64,000 nt of DNA from Crotalaria pallida (lineage: Eukaryota > Streptophyta > Magnoliopsida > Fabales > Fabaceae): contig CM075651.1 in the NCBI GenBank assembly GCA_037953625.1, positions 148,382,001-148,446,000 on the forward strand. The letters are read 5' to 3'. Below the pieces are notes generated by a model that saw only the letters and a list, made by a program, of their open reading frames with translations, was not told the origin of the DNA and ran no database searches. The position numbers and the translations under genes are program-made. Shown one piece after another: positions 12,016 through 25,143 of the stretch (positions within the stretch are counted from its first letter, which is position 1; each line of letters begins with the position of its first letter).

Positions 12016-12914
12016 TTTTTTAACAACAAACAAAGAAAAATTTATTAACAGATTAACCGAGCATCATAGAACACTCAAAGACCCCAGCTTCTATGAAGGG
12101 TTTGTCAAAGGGTACCCAATCATGTGCATCAAGTTAACCACAACCGATACAATTTTAAGCTTCACACCATTGTGAAGCAAATAAAATACTAGTAATCTCA
12201 AACAAAAAATTCCCCCAAATCCACCTACTAACCTATACAAAAATAATGACCCTAACCACCAAAAAACACTAGTTAGGACCTTTACCTCCTTAAAAACCTT
12301 GAATGAAAAAACCCAGAGGAAAAATTCAAAACAAGGGAAGAAAAGAATAACAGGACCAAACAAGAAACACCTACTCTTCCCGGCCACCTTAGGATGATAA
12401 ACAATACAAGAACAACCCAACACCAAGACAATACAAGAATCAGCGCTTAGGAACCAGGTACAGGGCATAATCGCCTGTTTGCATATGAAATAGAAAACCC
12501 CCCAAAACATTAACCCAACGCCAAGATCTAAACTTGACTCAACAACTCCACTAAGTTAAGATCTTCTTCTTTAAACACCAGCCGAAGATTTTTCCTTTTT
12601 GCCTGACCAATTTGCCAAATACGTAACGAAGGAAGTCCTCATAGAGCGGAACCGATGCCTACATATTGAAATTGATCTGTAACCACCTGAGAAACTGCAC
12701 AATATAAAAACATATGGGAAGAATCCTCCCCTGTTTAACCACAAATAACACACTTTGCAGAAACCATTACTCCTCGCTTCTGCAAATTCAGTTCTGTTGG
12801 AATTCTGTCTCAAAGCAATTGTCATATAAACGCTTGGACTTTTGGAAGAGCCTTAACCTTCCCCACCTTCTTTATAGCACCTGCCAAATCAAGAACAACA
12901 CCAAGACAGTTTAG
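12016..12914 (-). mobile_element. 5'-truncated LINE (L1-type) insertion
   Basis: Absent from copy A at the equivalent site near 5085. It is flanked by a 10-bp target duplication, ACATTATCTT, at 12006-12015 and 12915-12924. A T run at its left end is the poly(A) tail of a minus-strand retroposon. Between about 12700 and 12860 the minus strand encodes, with stops, the zinc-binding domain found at the C-terminus of plant LINE reverse transcriptases: LQKRGV, then CVICG and SSHMFLYC. The open frame at 12091-12510 is part of the LINE tail, not a host gene. The copy is dead. Confidence 0.85.
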
Positions 12915-13967
12915 ACATTATCTTATTACTTTTATATTCGCACTTAAGGATTTGAATTCCAAACTACATCTATAAACTGAAGTTCATTAATATATATATA
13001 TATATATAAAGAATCAAGTTTGTTATTATATGTTTTATTTGCATCATCCCAAGTTGGCATTATGCCTTTTTTTATATCTGCAATTCATTTCTTATCCTTT
13101 GAAACTACTTGATGCAATTTTCTCTGACTCTTGACTGTGATTGCAATTTAGGTTTTTCCTCTCCGTTATTCATATCCATTTATTTACCTTGATTTATCCT
13201 GGATGCCAAGTAGCATTTGATAAAATTTGGTGATTTGCCATGATTGGATTTGGATACCACGTGTGTTTCCCACTCAGTGATTTTTGTTTGACCATATTAT
13301 CCATGTGTATTTCATTGTGGGATAACACAGTCCGATCCTATTTGAACATTTAGTTTGTCGATTGTCGTAGAAATTTTTTAATCTATATATTGAATAGTCA
13401 TTTTTATTTTGCTCTACCGAGTGATGATTTACGTGTAATACTAACATTTTTTTCTTCTCTTTACAAAATTCATTGTCCGTGTTATATATTATAGATTTAC
13501 TGCTAATTATTCTACGGGATTTGTTGAAAATAAGGCCGTGTTGATGGATATATCTGTGCATCTTAACATATGTCTGAATCCACTTAAAAAAAATCAGTGT
13601 AGGTTTTGCCAATCTATTTTCAAGTAAAGAAAAGTAATTTGCAATTTAGCATTGTTCTCTTACTCGATAACTAGTTGAATCATAAAGCATTTATCCTAAA
13701 ATAAATATACTAATCATGAGGCAACTGAGACATAAAATCAACTAACTATATCTCAAACAAAAGGTAAACCAAAAGAATAAGTAGCTTATAGAAAACAACA
13801 AAAGAGTAGGTAAACATCATATCCAATAACCAAATCACTTTTGATTCCAGAGTTCAGTTTGAGGCACAATTCCAGCTAGCTCCGCATTCACTACTATAGC
13901 TCAAATTGAGTTTGAGATAATAACAATACCTTAATCATGAGGCCAAGGGATTCTATCACAATCTTCT

Positions 13968-15016
13968 TCACTTTTTTGGAATAGCGGGGACCTGATTGTT
14001 TGTTAGTTGAGTCATCGGCATAGTTGGTGTAGACATCAAATTTGGAAACTCGTTTGGAACATATTGTTGTGGTTGCGGTCGCTGTTGTTGCACTGGCATA
14101 ACCCCAGCCCCTACCTCAACCTTTATCTCTTTATCCACAAACCCCATCGGGAATACATCCCGGCAACAATAATAGGCATCTTGCCTTGGTACAAGTGGCG
14201 GAAGAGAAGTAAGTTCGATCGCTTGAAATGCCCTTTCACATTTTTGACACCTTAGACAACAATCTTTGTAAATCACTGGGTACTCATAAAGATGGTAGCA
14301 ATATGGGCATGGGGTCCAGAATGTCCTAGTCTTTCGCCTCAAGTTCTCCTCCATCGCAATCTTTTCTCTCACAGTAGAGGAAGATATGTTATTGTTGGGA
14401 GGACCAAAGTCAAAGTCGTGTGTGGTGTCATTACGAACACTTGGACCAAGTCCGACTCCGAGCCCAACCCTCGACCCAATAGAGGCTGACATGATGTTAG
14501 GTGGGCCAAAGTTATGGCTTTGGGTGGTGTTGTCCCTAGAACTCGAACCAGGTCTAAAGCCGAGCCCAGGCCCAGACCTTGATCGTTGGACAACCAACTT
14601 GTCATTCTGGACCCTACTTGGGACAGGGAGATTGATAGGGGTGAAGCATGAAAACTCTCAGTCGAATTGAGACTTTTTTAGCGGATCAGATAGAATCGAG
14701 CTTGAATGCATCATTGGCGAAGGGGAAGCGAGACTTGTCAGGGTAGAGGATGAGGACAAGGCGATGATATTGGCGCTTTATGCCTTCGATGTCATCGGAG
14801 CGACAATCGATGCCAAGGATGGCATACTAATCAAAGTGGTTTTTTACTCGCTTCTCAGCTGCAATTAATTAAGACATTGGTAATGCAATGATCTGATTAT
14901 CTAGAAGAGGGTTGATTTCTCGCAGATTTTCGTGAACCTTTGAGATCATGTATTTCTAATAGCTTCTCTGCTATTCCCAATAAGCCTTCAACTTCTACTC
15001 TTTCGGTGTGTTTCAT
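13968..15016 (-). pseudogene. Decayed copy of the J-domain protein gene
   Basis: Homologous end to end to the intact gene at 6805-7887. The C-terminal 209 codons (13968-14597) remain open, with the CPYC...CLRCQKC cysteine region intact. Upstream, a CGA codon has become TGA (plus-strand TCA at 14658-14660). A 17-nt deletion near 14700 shifts the frame. The Trp codon in the DWYAILG motif has become TAG (near 14829). The HPD tripeptide reads YPD (near 14734), which would abolish Hsp70 stimulation even if it were translated. A 3-nt in-frame deletion lies near 14611. The ancestral start is the ATG at 15014-15016, though the next residues have diverged from copy A. Confidence 0.9.
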
Positions 15017-15650
15017 TGCTCTTTTGTTTATTTTTCACTTTTGTTTTTGTTTGGGGGGTTTGTGAGGGGACTTTTTGTTGAAAAGTTTATATAATGAATT
15101 CAAAACAACAAGATAAGGTACATTTGTGGGAGCAAACTACGACAATGTTAGTCACTAATAAAAATGTCAAGACATTTAATCGTTTTTAATAAAATATTTT
15201 AATCAACCTCACGATTGCACTTCCATAAATAAATAAAAAATTTGATAAAGATCAATACAAAAGTTATTCGTATCTCAGGTGGAATACTTGACCATATTTT
15301 TAAGGTAATGGTTTAATGAAATATAATTATGTTATTGACATTTTTTATTATTATTATAGTAATATTGTAGTCAACCTCAACATTGCACTTCCATAAATAA
15401 AAAATTAGAATACAAAAGTCATGCATATCTTATGTGGAATATTTGACCACGTTTTCAAGGTAATGGTTTAATTATATATAATTATGTTTTAAAAATATTT
15501 GATTATTATAGTAATTATTTTAAAAGTCAAAATATGTTAGTATGATTACTTGTTTGAGCGAAATTGTTTACATAGATAGTGTATTGAAATTAAATTCGTA
15601 AATATAACAATAAGATCCAATAAAATGAATTAGCTATCATCTTAACTGTT
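15017..15650. repeat. Upstream region of the pseudogene with a local tandem duplication
   Basis: The segment near 15205-15340 is repeated at about 15368-15490. Both copies contain TTGCACTTCCATAAATAAA, a TACAAAAGT segment, TGGAATA and AAGGTAATGGTTTAAT. The second copy aligns with 8140-8230 in copy A. No gene is seen. Confidence 0.6.
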
Positions 15651-16464
15651 TTTACACTATGAAATTATTATGCAATGCTATTTGACTATAAATATTCATC
15701 TCTTCTAGCATTACCTTAAAATGCATGCATGTATTTATGTACAGATGATAAGCAATTTGATTTTTTTTTATACTATTGATTAAGAGTGTTGATTAGTTCC
15801 ACATACGAAAAAACTTCAAACCAATAAAAAGAAAAATAGGAAATTGATGAAAACCAATATTTTGGATCATTTTCCATTAGTTTTGTGAAGAGGCATTCAA
15901 TTTGATAGAATTACAAGACATTAAACGTGAACATTTGAGCTGAGTTCTTGACAACTTTGTTTTTCATTCCCTTTAAAAATAATATTTGTCTATTAAAAAA
16001 TAATACATTTTTTAATTTCCTTCATTATTTTTATAAAAATATAAAAAAATTGCTTAAATTAAAGTAAAAATAATAAATGAAAAATCCTAAATAAAGATTG
16101 TATAATGATAATTTTTAATTTAATTTGTAAATAAAAAAGGTTTATTTATTGTTTCAAAAATGAAAAAAACATATTTATGATTTTGATCACTTGAAGCTAA
16201 GAGTATTTTGATCTTTATAAGTTATTTTGACCATAACTTGACCTTAAATATTTTAGAAATTTGGTTTTGATATTTGTTATTAAAATTCTCTTGTTAATTG
16301 CTTACATGACAAACGGTGTATGTGTCATACATATCAAACATGCCATATGTCTAAAATATTATAGTCATATTGAAATGGCCTAAGTAGATAACGTGTGACA
16401 GCCAAAACGAAGCTTCAACTTAGTCCACCTACTCGTTGGATCTTACTCCCACATCATTATGACT
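15651..16464. other. AT-rich non-coding DNA
   Basis: Not matched in copy A. I see no ORF, terminal repeat or known motif here. Confidence 0.5.
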
Positions 16465-18165
16465 TACTACTCCTTTTGATTTTAAATGTAAAGTTTTAAT
16501 TTTTTTCTTTCATAATCTAATTTTTTGCCCTTATTTTTTTTTAATGAAAAGGATCAAAATATCCTTCACATTAAATAATTTTCGACTTCGAAGTGTCGAA
16601 AACAAAAAGATAAAGCTTTTGATATATCTTCGTCGAAAATATATCCCGACTCACTAATGTTAAAAGTGCAATTTTTTACACTTCCAACACTGATGGATCA
16701 GAAGTGCAAATTACATTATGTTGTGAATGCACAAGCCATTTGTGTTCCACCTCATCTTTCGACTCTTAGAATTTGGTTGGCACTCGGAAGTTTCAATAGC
16801 CTTCACCCTCGTATATTATGTTATTGCAATTAAACTGTCATTTCAAGATGGTAATGTCTCACGTCTTTATATCTGTGTCTGAATTCTTCTATGATACCAT
16901 GACTTGCTTTTAATTCTCTGTCACCGTTCTTTAAATTAACTACCGTTATTGATTCACTTTTTCCTTAATGAGTTAAAAATTAGGGTGTTCATGGATTGTT
17001 TCGATTCGGTTATTAGGAAAATAGTCATCCAATCTGAAGAAAAAAAAACTAAATTTGGTTTGGTTTGGTTGAATTAGATATAGAAATCTGATCCGATCCG
17101 ATCCAATAATTATGTGGATTTGGTTTGGTTTAGTTCGATTCACAACTTCACGTGCTAATAATAACGATGTAAAATTTTTTAGTAAATTTGATAGAAATGT
17201 TTAATGACAATTTAATGTTATCTACTTCATTCTCCTTAGCTTGTGATTTCTTCTTTTCTTTTTGGCATTCTAATTCTAGTTGCTATGCTAGGAGCCAGAA
17301 AATATTAGGACTTGATTTTTTTGTTTGATACTATGTCAAACATAGATATTCATTCCATTAATTTGAAACACAAGATTCTCTAATCGTCAACAACGCCAAA
17401 TTTTTAAATAAAACTATTCTTTCTAAAAGATATAGAGAATATAATGTTGTGATACATTTTTTTATTTAATAAACTAATAACAAACTTTTTTAGCCTTTAC
17501 TGTTTGATTTAAATAGATACGTCAAAAATTAAAAAGTAACTGAAAACATACTATAAACTCCATTGATGATGTGTATGATTTGTTAAATCATTTTGTTTAT
17601 ATATGCATACATGCTTTTAAGCAAACGGATGCATGGTATATGTAGAGTTTTGAGCTGAACTACTTGCAAATTTTCAAGTTAGTAATAAAATATCGATTCA
17701 CTTTTGAAAAGTAAACCCGAAATCCGATCCGATCTGATTGGTTTTCACTTTTCCTCATCCAAGCAAATCCATTTTTAATCATTTTTTTTATGGATTTCGG
17801 TTTTTTTCATCAGTTTTCGGTTATCCATTGGATCAGTTTGGATTTGAACACCCCTATTTTAACAATATATTGCTTGATATGAATATGTCATTTAACATGG
17901 ACATCTTGGCTAAATATTTTCAATGACACTCATTCACGAAAATTTGCACTACCAATTTATAAGTGTCGGAAATATAAAAAATTGCATTTATGACATTAGT
18001 GAGTTAGAATATATTTTTGATGAAGGTATGTCGGAAGTGTATTTTTTTTTATTTCCGACATCCCAAAGTTGAAAATTATTTAATGCGAAAGGTATTTTGG
18101 TCCTTTAATTTTATGAAAAAAAATGGGAGCCAAAAGTTAAAACTCTAAAAATGGGAGCCAAAGTT
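16465..18165. mobile_element. TIR element with subterminal short palindromes
   Basis: The left 230 bp (about 16465-16700) and right 230 bp (about 17935-18165) are imperfect inverted repeats. Both read through TTAAATAATTTTC, a CGAC...GTCG segment, GACTCACTAATGT / AACTCACTAATGT, GCAATTTTTTA and AGTGCAAATT. The right end contains TGGGAGCCAAAAGTT. There is no transposase. The ends and target duplication could not be fixed to the base. A hAT-like element sits inside it. Confidence 0.6.
16981..17856. mobile_element. hAT-like non-autonomous element nested in the TIR element
   Basis: The terminal inverted repeat is TAGGGTGTTCA at the left and TGAACACCCCTA at the right. Subterminal stretches rich in GATCCGATCCGATCC and TTTGGTTTGG words lie at both ends. 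This is the layout of a common plant hAT MITE class. I could not confirm the 8-bp duplication. No coding capacity. Confidence 0.6.
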
Positions 18166-19225
18166 GAGTAAACGTGATATCTTGAAGCAATAACAAAAAA
18201 GGATTCACTTTATTGGATGACAGGTATATCTGAACATTGTTTTGTATAATACAAATACAGAGAAATTAAATTGATCCTCCCAAAAATCATTTTGGTTGAG
18301 ATGTGGATAATGTGTGACAATTGATTTTGAAATCAATTGGTAATTTGGTGGCTGTGGAAAAATTTGAGCGGCATACTCTGCGCTAACATGCATGAGTTAC
18401 CTCTTACACTATTGTAGGGGAAGGAGAGGAATGTAATGTCCTACGTACATGAATGATGAATATAAAATTTATGATGAGAACTCTTCTCATTAACTGATAT
18501 TTTCCGCATGCCAAAATATTTAATATAATCTGTATCTATATTAGGCAATATGATGTAAAATTTGGTTTTTACATATTAAATATAAGCCATATTTTTAAAA
18601 TGTGGGGGTGCCTATTATTAGAACATGTGATTACATATTGGTTTATATATTTCAGTATTTGGCTAGATACTTTGGAAGTCTCTGTGTATTTATATGAATT
18701 TAATGTAGAGTTTTATAAAATGAGAAATTATTTGATTTTCAAAGATTACGTGATTGAATTTTGTTTATGAATTTTGGTGAAAGGATTTTATGAATTCTAT
18801 AAAATTTGATGAAAGTAAAGTTGTTGAAGTAATTGGTTATTTTATTGTGTTATCAAATTTTGGAGATCTTTGGGATCAAATACTGTTATAGTAGTGTATC
18901 TAATTTACAAAAGGTTATTTTATACGCCAATAAACTCCATTTGTTATATTTTTAATTTGTTGTTGGATATTTATAATATGTTACAAAGGAATTTGTCAAC
19001 ATTCCAATTTATGCGGGAAACTATTTCATAAGGTAAGTGTTTATGAAGTTGAGAGTCGTTGTAGTATTGTATGTCTTAGTGTTACTTGGATAATTATACG
19101 GTTTTTGTATTTTGGACTTTTATGAATAAGTCCTTTGTCAATGGATTTATTCTAAGGTCATGAATAATTTAATGTGTGTATGATGATATAATGCTTAGAG
19201 GTTAATAATCATTTTTAAGTTGAGA

Positions 19226-19257
<32 letters not shown>

Positions 19258-19285
19258 TTGATTTGTGGGGGTTACATATAGAAAG

Positions 19286-19331
<46 letters not shown>

Positions 19332-20216
19332 ATTTGTGGGGGTTACATATAGAAAGTTATGTGTCATGCATTTCATGCATATGAAGAGGATTCCCTCGTA
19401 GTATGTCAAAGACATAAGGAGAAGATACAAATATTGTGGTCATGTATTGGTGATAGACGTGTAATTACCCTTTTATATTTTGTAGGGGATTAACATTGAT
19501 ATTATATAATGATACGAAATAGCGCTACAATTATGTAAAGTCATATATAAAATGTCATTTGACAAAGTTACTAAGTAAGAGGCTAGTGAGCAATGCATGG
19601 GGGGGGGGGGGGGGCGAGGCTATGCCTATAACAAAAATTGAGGGTAATGATAACCAATCTATATTTGCGAAAATTCATAAAATAGGTTCATATGGGTAAG
19701 AATAAATTATTTGTCAATTTGTGAGACATTACTCAATATGTGATAAAGTCCATCCCTAAGGTGTATTATGTGTTCAATTTTTACAGTGAAATAAGATAAG
19801 TTTACATTTTTAATGAAATTTATAGCTCACATTATTTAGTGGTGTGTATAACTGTAGTACACCCTTGATAGATTCACCTATATGAATATGAGGTGAGGCA
19901 GCCTCTATGTGAGTATAGAAAACTTTCTAGAGCACTTTTGAAAATCAGGAATAGGTACGGTGCAAGACGAAACACACCACACCACACCGGTAGAACAACT
20001 CTGGATGTGAGGTTAGTGTGAGTGATGGTTCATTACTTCACATATGGAATGATGGTTTATAGAGGTTCTAATCTCACCGACATTTTAGAGGGTCAAATAA
20101 AATCATTTACTTTTTTCACTAGTTCATAGTCTGAAAAACACTAGTGTATGTTTATGAATTGACTTATCAAGTTCTTGAAAAATTCCTTTCTTTGATTTTA
20201 AAATAAATATGTCGGG
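18166..20216. other. Possible remnant of a non-autonomous LTR element
   Basis: No coding sequence is visible. The segment ends in ATGTCGGGGAT directly before the LTR-like TGTTGGAATATTTTC at 20217, as a polypurine tract precedes a 3' LTR. A 34-bp sequence containing GATTTGTGGGGGTTACATAT is duplicated on either side of a TA microsatellite (19257-19290 and about 19331-19364). A run of 14 G lies at 19601-19614. Confidence 0.35.
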
Positions 20217-20800
20217 GATTGTTGGAATATTTTCATTTATTGATATTTAGTTTAAAAGCAAAATTTATTATAATTTATTTTCATTCATTTGCCTTTTCAT
20301 TGCTTTATTTTTTTCTCCAACGTGAATATGTATTAAAACTCCAACGGCTAAATCTTTTCCCCTTTTGTACACCAAAAAAAAACTCCAACGACTATATAGC
20401 TATTATAACTTATATATTTAGTCTTTAATTCGGTTTTATTCTTAAAATTTTCTTCTGGTTTCTCTAACAGTTATATATATATATATATATATATATAGCT
20501 GTTGCAATTTAATATATTTAGCCTTTTCATTTGCTTTAGCATCAACGGCTACAATGGTTATTTTGATATAATAACTATCTTTTTAATTAATGATTTTTAA
20601 GAAAGGGCTAAATCCCAACGAAAAAATTGATTAGCATCATACTAAGTATATAAGTAATAGGGTGGTCCACGATATGGAGATATATATGTGTGGCAAAAAC
20701 TATTTGGTTTTCCTTTGTGCAAATTGTTTCTTCTTTTTCTTTAATTATTTTGTTCCCTGGATGAGCAATTCAAATACGGTGTTCCCATAGACCTCCCCAG
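20217..20800. repeat. LTR-like sequence, single copy
   Basis: Homologous to each of the two tandem copies at 8362-9430. It is interrupted near 20350 by about 35 bp not present there. A TA microsatellite lies at 20473-20498. Confidence 0.45.
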
Positions 20801-22267
20801 TTCATGTGTACAGTAGTTGATAAAAAGTGTGATTGTTGTATATTGGAGAGTATTAGCCTTTGAAGGCTTTCAACTTCAAGTGATTCACTTGTGGCGCGAA
20901 ATACTCTTAAGCCCAGTGCACTTGTGCACACCTCAATCAAAATTTTATATGATAAGTCATTTTTTATTTTATTTGTAAATTATATTATTGTGATGATTTA
21001 ATTTCTTTTGTTATTTTTACAATAGTGAGTTGTTATCATGGTAATAATTTTACACTTGAGAATAATAATTATGCATTAATTATTTGACAATAGTTTCATT
21101 TTTATACCATTAAAATTATTTGACTCTAATAATACAGTAGTCGTCGATTGAGAGAAAATTTTTTTACACGGGTAATTATTAATGTTCATATTCACCGATC
21201 TAATAAAAAACGACAATTTGATTTTAAAAAAAAAGATGCAATATGATCAAAGTCAATTTTTATTTTATTGATTTGAATCGTTTATGGAAAGTGATGGTTA
21301 GTTTGTATTGAATTTCTGATTTCATATTGATTTTTTAAAACAAAATATCATTTACTTATTTTTTTAAATTTCACACTACTCTTCGTTTTTAAATAAAGAG
21401 ATATATGAGGTGGCATTTTTGTGGCATCCTAGCTCATATGGCACTATTTTATTGAATATATTAGAGAAAGTATCACAAATCTTTATTATCAAATGGTATT
21501 GAAACAAAATTCTAATTATATACATCAAGTTAAATTATGCTCACTTTTACGCTGCTCATAATTTTTACATCAAATCAAATTTAATCAAATCAATCTTTGG
21601 ATTGAAAGTTCATATCCTATAGATCATTTTTATCAAATTTTACAAAAATCCAAAATCATTTAGTAATTCATTTATATATGTCAAAATTAACAAAATAAAT
21701 GTTTTAAAAGTATATGAAAGTGAAGCTATTTGAATATACATTTAATGATGTTTAAATTTTCTCAAATTGGACACAAATGATCTAGATGACATATATAGTT
21801 ATTAATCAACGCATAAATTAAGAAAATTCAAATTGTATAAAAAATTATGAACAGTATAAGAGTTGATGTAAACGGATCCCTCCTCGCCTATACATACACA
21901 CACATATATATAGACATAACATTTCCTATATTTCCCCCTCAAAATCAATTCAAATCAAATCATCATGAACATCTCTTTTATAACACATCAATAAAATTAA
22001 ATTTTATTACATAAAGTTGAATGAGAAAAATTATTTACAATAGTAAATGACATAAATAAAAACACTAAAAAAATGGTATAAAGGCATGACGAAAATAGAT
22101 GTTTTGTTTTGTTGTTTTCAGTTCTTCTCCTCAACAAAAATGATATCCCTAACTTTTATTAAATTCGCATGGCATTTTAATCTACTACACCAAACATTCA
22201 TAGGTAATTTGTACATGTTGCTTAGTGTACTTTAAACATGTTACTCGTAATACCATTATGATTTACA
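20801..22267. other. Non-coding spacer of copy B
   Basis: Aligns with about 9430-10749 of copy A. No gene is seen. Confidence 0.5.
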
Positions 22268-23216
22268 TTATATATGAATCTAAATTGAGACACGATAGGG
22301 ATCCCCGCTTCTTGTACTTGTCCTTAATTAGGAAGGGACACGACATGGACGAGTCTAAATTGAGACAGGTCGAGTTGATTAGAGATAAAAATATAAGTAT
22401 AAAATTTATAAAAATATGGATTTATGCTTTAAGACAAAAATTGATATGATGCAATAAGTGCTTCATTACAAAATTTCTTTTATTTGTCATATAGTTAAAA
22501 TGCTATATTGCTGATAAAAAAAGTTTAAATGGTATTTAAAATTTAAATCCATGTGATTGTCTAATAATAGTTAATTAGACTGTTTCGTCATTATGCATAA
22601 TTCTTTTCTATTGCATAACATATGGGTAGTTTTTAGTTTTTTTGGCATCTGATTCAATTTGTTAAATTCACAACCCTTATTCTTGTGAAACATGTATCGT
22701 TCAAATATCGGTAACTTCGAAGATTCCATGGTCAGGGATTCAATCACAATTTTATAAAAATTATTAATTAATGTCTCAGCATGCATGTCATGTTTTTTTA
22801 ATGGTCATTTAGTTTAATTATTAGGGAGTATGAGACTTTTATGCACCTTCCAGTTCCACGGTTGGGATTAATCGTTATTAGCGGTAATTTCAATTATTTT
22901 TCTAAAATTTTAATAATTTGAATTGTAAACCAAACTTAGCTTCCGGGTTCCGAAGTTTAACAAAGTTAAAGAAAAGGGTAACCATAATCAATTGCAATAG
23001 TAAAGGAGGCTGAAAATATAAAAAATGATATTGGCAACATGCTTTATACAGCTAACTCGATGCAAAAGTTTGGCACAAAAATCATAACTTTGTAACGTAT
23101 GAATTCCCTATAAATAAAGGTTTTCATTTTCATTCAAAATAGAGCATAGAGAGTAAGAGAAAAAGAATAGAGTGGGCAAAAACATTAGCTACAAACCAAA
23201 AACATTAGCTTTATTG
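22268..23216. repeat. Segmental duplication, partial copy C
   Basis: Matches 10751-11470 of copy B and stops near ACATTAGCTTTATTG, before the region that leads to the J-protein gene. It carries a private insertion of about 240 bp (about 22790-23029) beginning with T7 and ending in A-rich DNA, at the point where copy B reads straight through TCATGATATTGGCAAC. Confidence 0.8.
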
Positions 23217-23344
23217 GTGCAGGTGCTATTGTTCTCCTACCGTTTTCGTCATTCATTTCAATTTACTTATTTAAATTATAGATGACAGTTAGTTTTTGGT
23301 TTGGTTTGTGATTGTTTTCCTTTGTGTGATATCAAGTAATGTAG

Positions 23345-23537
23345 AAGAGAGAGTGCTTCTTCTCTTGAGAGTGTTGGGCAAATCTTGCATCAAGATGAAC
23401 CAACAAGTGAGTTTGTGAGTGATACACTAGTGAGGCTTGAGAGAGAACAAAAGGATAAGGCTGCTGAGGGAGGTTTAAGGTGGACTGTTGTGAGGGGAAG
23501 CCTCAATTTTGGTAGATATATGAAGAATAAGATGTAA
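23345..23537 (+). pseudogene. Exon-like coding stretch, gene unknown
   Basis: A frame of about 64 codons ends in TAA at 23535-23537. It reads through residues such as HQDEPTSEFV, RLEREQKDKAAEGGLRW and GSLNFGRY. The composition is protein-like and unlike the AT-rich surroundings. It is preceded by a T-rich stretch and a possible AG acceptor at 23343-23344. There is no start codon in frame and no upstream exon that I can find, so it looks like the last exon of a gene whose rest is missing. I do not recognise the family. Confidence 0.4.
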
Positions 23538-24092
23538 TTAGAGAAGGAAAAGTATTGGTTCCATTTTTTCAATAGTTATTTTCTTTCAAAAACTGATTGA
23601 TACGAATAATAATCCACGCAGCGCTTTGGTTGGGAAGGCAGCATTTCTTTGTAAATATTTATTTGAAAAGGACTAATCATCATACCTGTGAACTTCAAGT
23701 AAGTATGTCATACTGTTACTTCCCTCTATTGTTTTTATATGTATTAAGGTTTCAATCATAATTAACTTTTGACTGTCATGACGATCTGCATTGGAGTTTA
23801 ATAATTATTCGTCATCCCGACGAAGTGTTTAGTTTTAGTGGTGAGATATTGGCCATTTTAATTTCTTTTTTGTGAACCTCTGTATTCTCTGATATGATAC
23901 GTTGATACATATTTCAGAGAAAGGACAGGACAAATAAGTTATTGTACCCTGTATATTCATATGGATTATTCTTTCGAAGGACGTCGTAGCGGTCTGAAAA
24001 ACCTTTTGCAGATGTATTTTTGAGCTTCTCAATTTAGTACTCACTTTGATTTCTGATTCATCTCCCCTGTCCACTTTTGGCCCCCCGAAAAG

Positions 24093-24150
<58 letters not shown>

Positions 24151-24689
24151 AGGAAGCTAAAAGCTATCCTACCAAAAGTGATTAATTCTAAAAGCTATTC
24201 TTACTCCTATAAAAGCTAATAAAAGATAATAAAGATAAATTGCATCATATTTCATTGATTCTAAAGCATAAGGGATACAATCCTTATATAAACAAAAATT
24301 AAAACCCTAAAACTAATAATACTCATACACTTGACATAATCCTAAACACTAAGAACCTTCTAGAATTATAAATATTTAATAACTATTTATTTAATTATCT
24401 AACTATAATTATCCTACTCCTATTTTATAATTGGATCTATCAAGTCTTCTCTTAATTATTAGGCTTAACTGCCTATCAATATACTGGTTTGTGTGTGCTT
24501 TTCTGTTGAAAAGATTCAGTATTATATATGCATGTGCAAGTTGGCTCTGAATTAAGCTCGTATTCCAGCCAATTCCAGCCTCTCTTTGGGGTGTAGGGTT
24601 GACCCCTCTTTCTGTTTACCACACGTGATTTACTGCCTGAAGTAAAGCACAAATAAGCATATAAATCATTTTAAAACAACATATCTCAA
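23538..24689. other. Non-coding DNA with a TA microsatellite
   Basis: A long TA repeat occupies 24097-24147. No gene or element is recognised in the rest. Confidence 0.5.
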
Positions 24690-25143
24690 CAGGCCCGGTC
24701 CTAATCTAATTTGGGTCCTAGGGCGAAAAAAATTTGGGACCCCTAATTCAAAAAAATAAAAATTATTAAAAATAAATCATTTAAAAATTTAGTATATATA
24801 CGAATAATCAATTAAAACAATGACAACAATCAATAATAGAATTAATTATTAAAAAATAAGATTTGAAATAATATAAAAAGTTATTTAGTAATAAAATACA
24901 TTTTTCATGTTGGATTACAAAAGTAAAATTCATTACTTCATATATTTTTAAATTAAGTGAGCAAATGAAAAAAACAAATTAAAATATTATGCTAAAAATC
25001 ATTGATAGTTAAAAGATAAAAAGAATTTGCAATTATTAAATTTTTTTTTCAAAAATAAATGTACCATTAAAAAAATTATGGGCCCCTAAATTTTTTGGGC
25101 CCAGGGCGGCCGCCCATGTGGCCCTCCCTTAGGACCGGGCCTG
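24690..25143. mobile_element. Short TIR transposon (MITE), CAGG ends
   Basis: A perfect 15-bp terminal inverted repeat: CAGGCCCGGTCCTAA at 24690 and its complement ending at 25143. Just inside both ends are GGGTCC/GGGCCC blocks around an AT-rich, A-heavy core. Ends in CAGG with a GC-rich repeat suggest hAT, but no convincing 8-bp target duplication is seen. Non-coding. Confidence 0.75.

Larger units (their letters stand above)
10750..22267. repeat. Segmental duplication, copy B
   Basis: The unit begins with TTATATATGAATCTAAATTG at about 10750, and the same start recurs at 22268 for copy C, so the copies are head to tail. Copy B carries a decayed J-protein gene. It is enlarged by a LINE (12016-12914) and about 4.6 kb of inserted or unmatched DNA between 15640 and 20216. 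Confidence 0.85.

Noticed and set aside
12091..12510. 139-aa minus-strand open frame as a membrane protein gene
   Set aside because: It lies inside the LINE insertion bounded by a target duplication; the frame is the LINE tail and has no recognisable domain.
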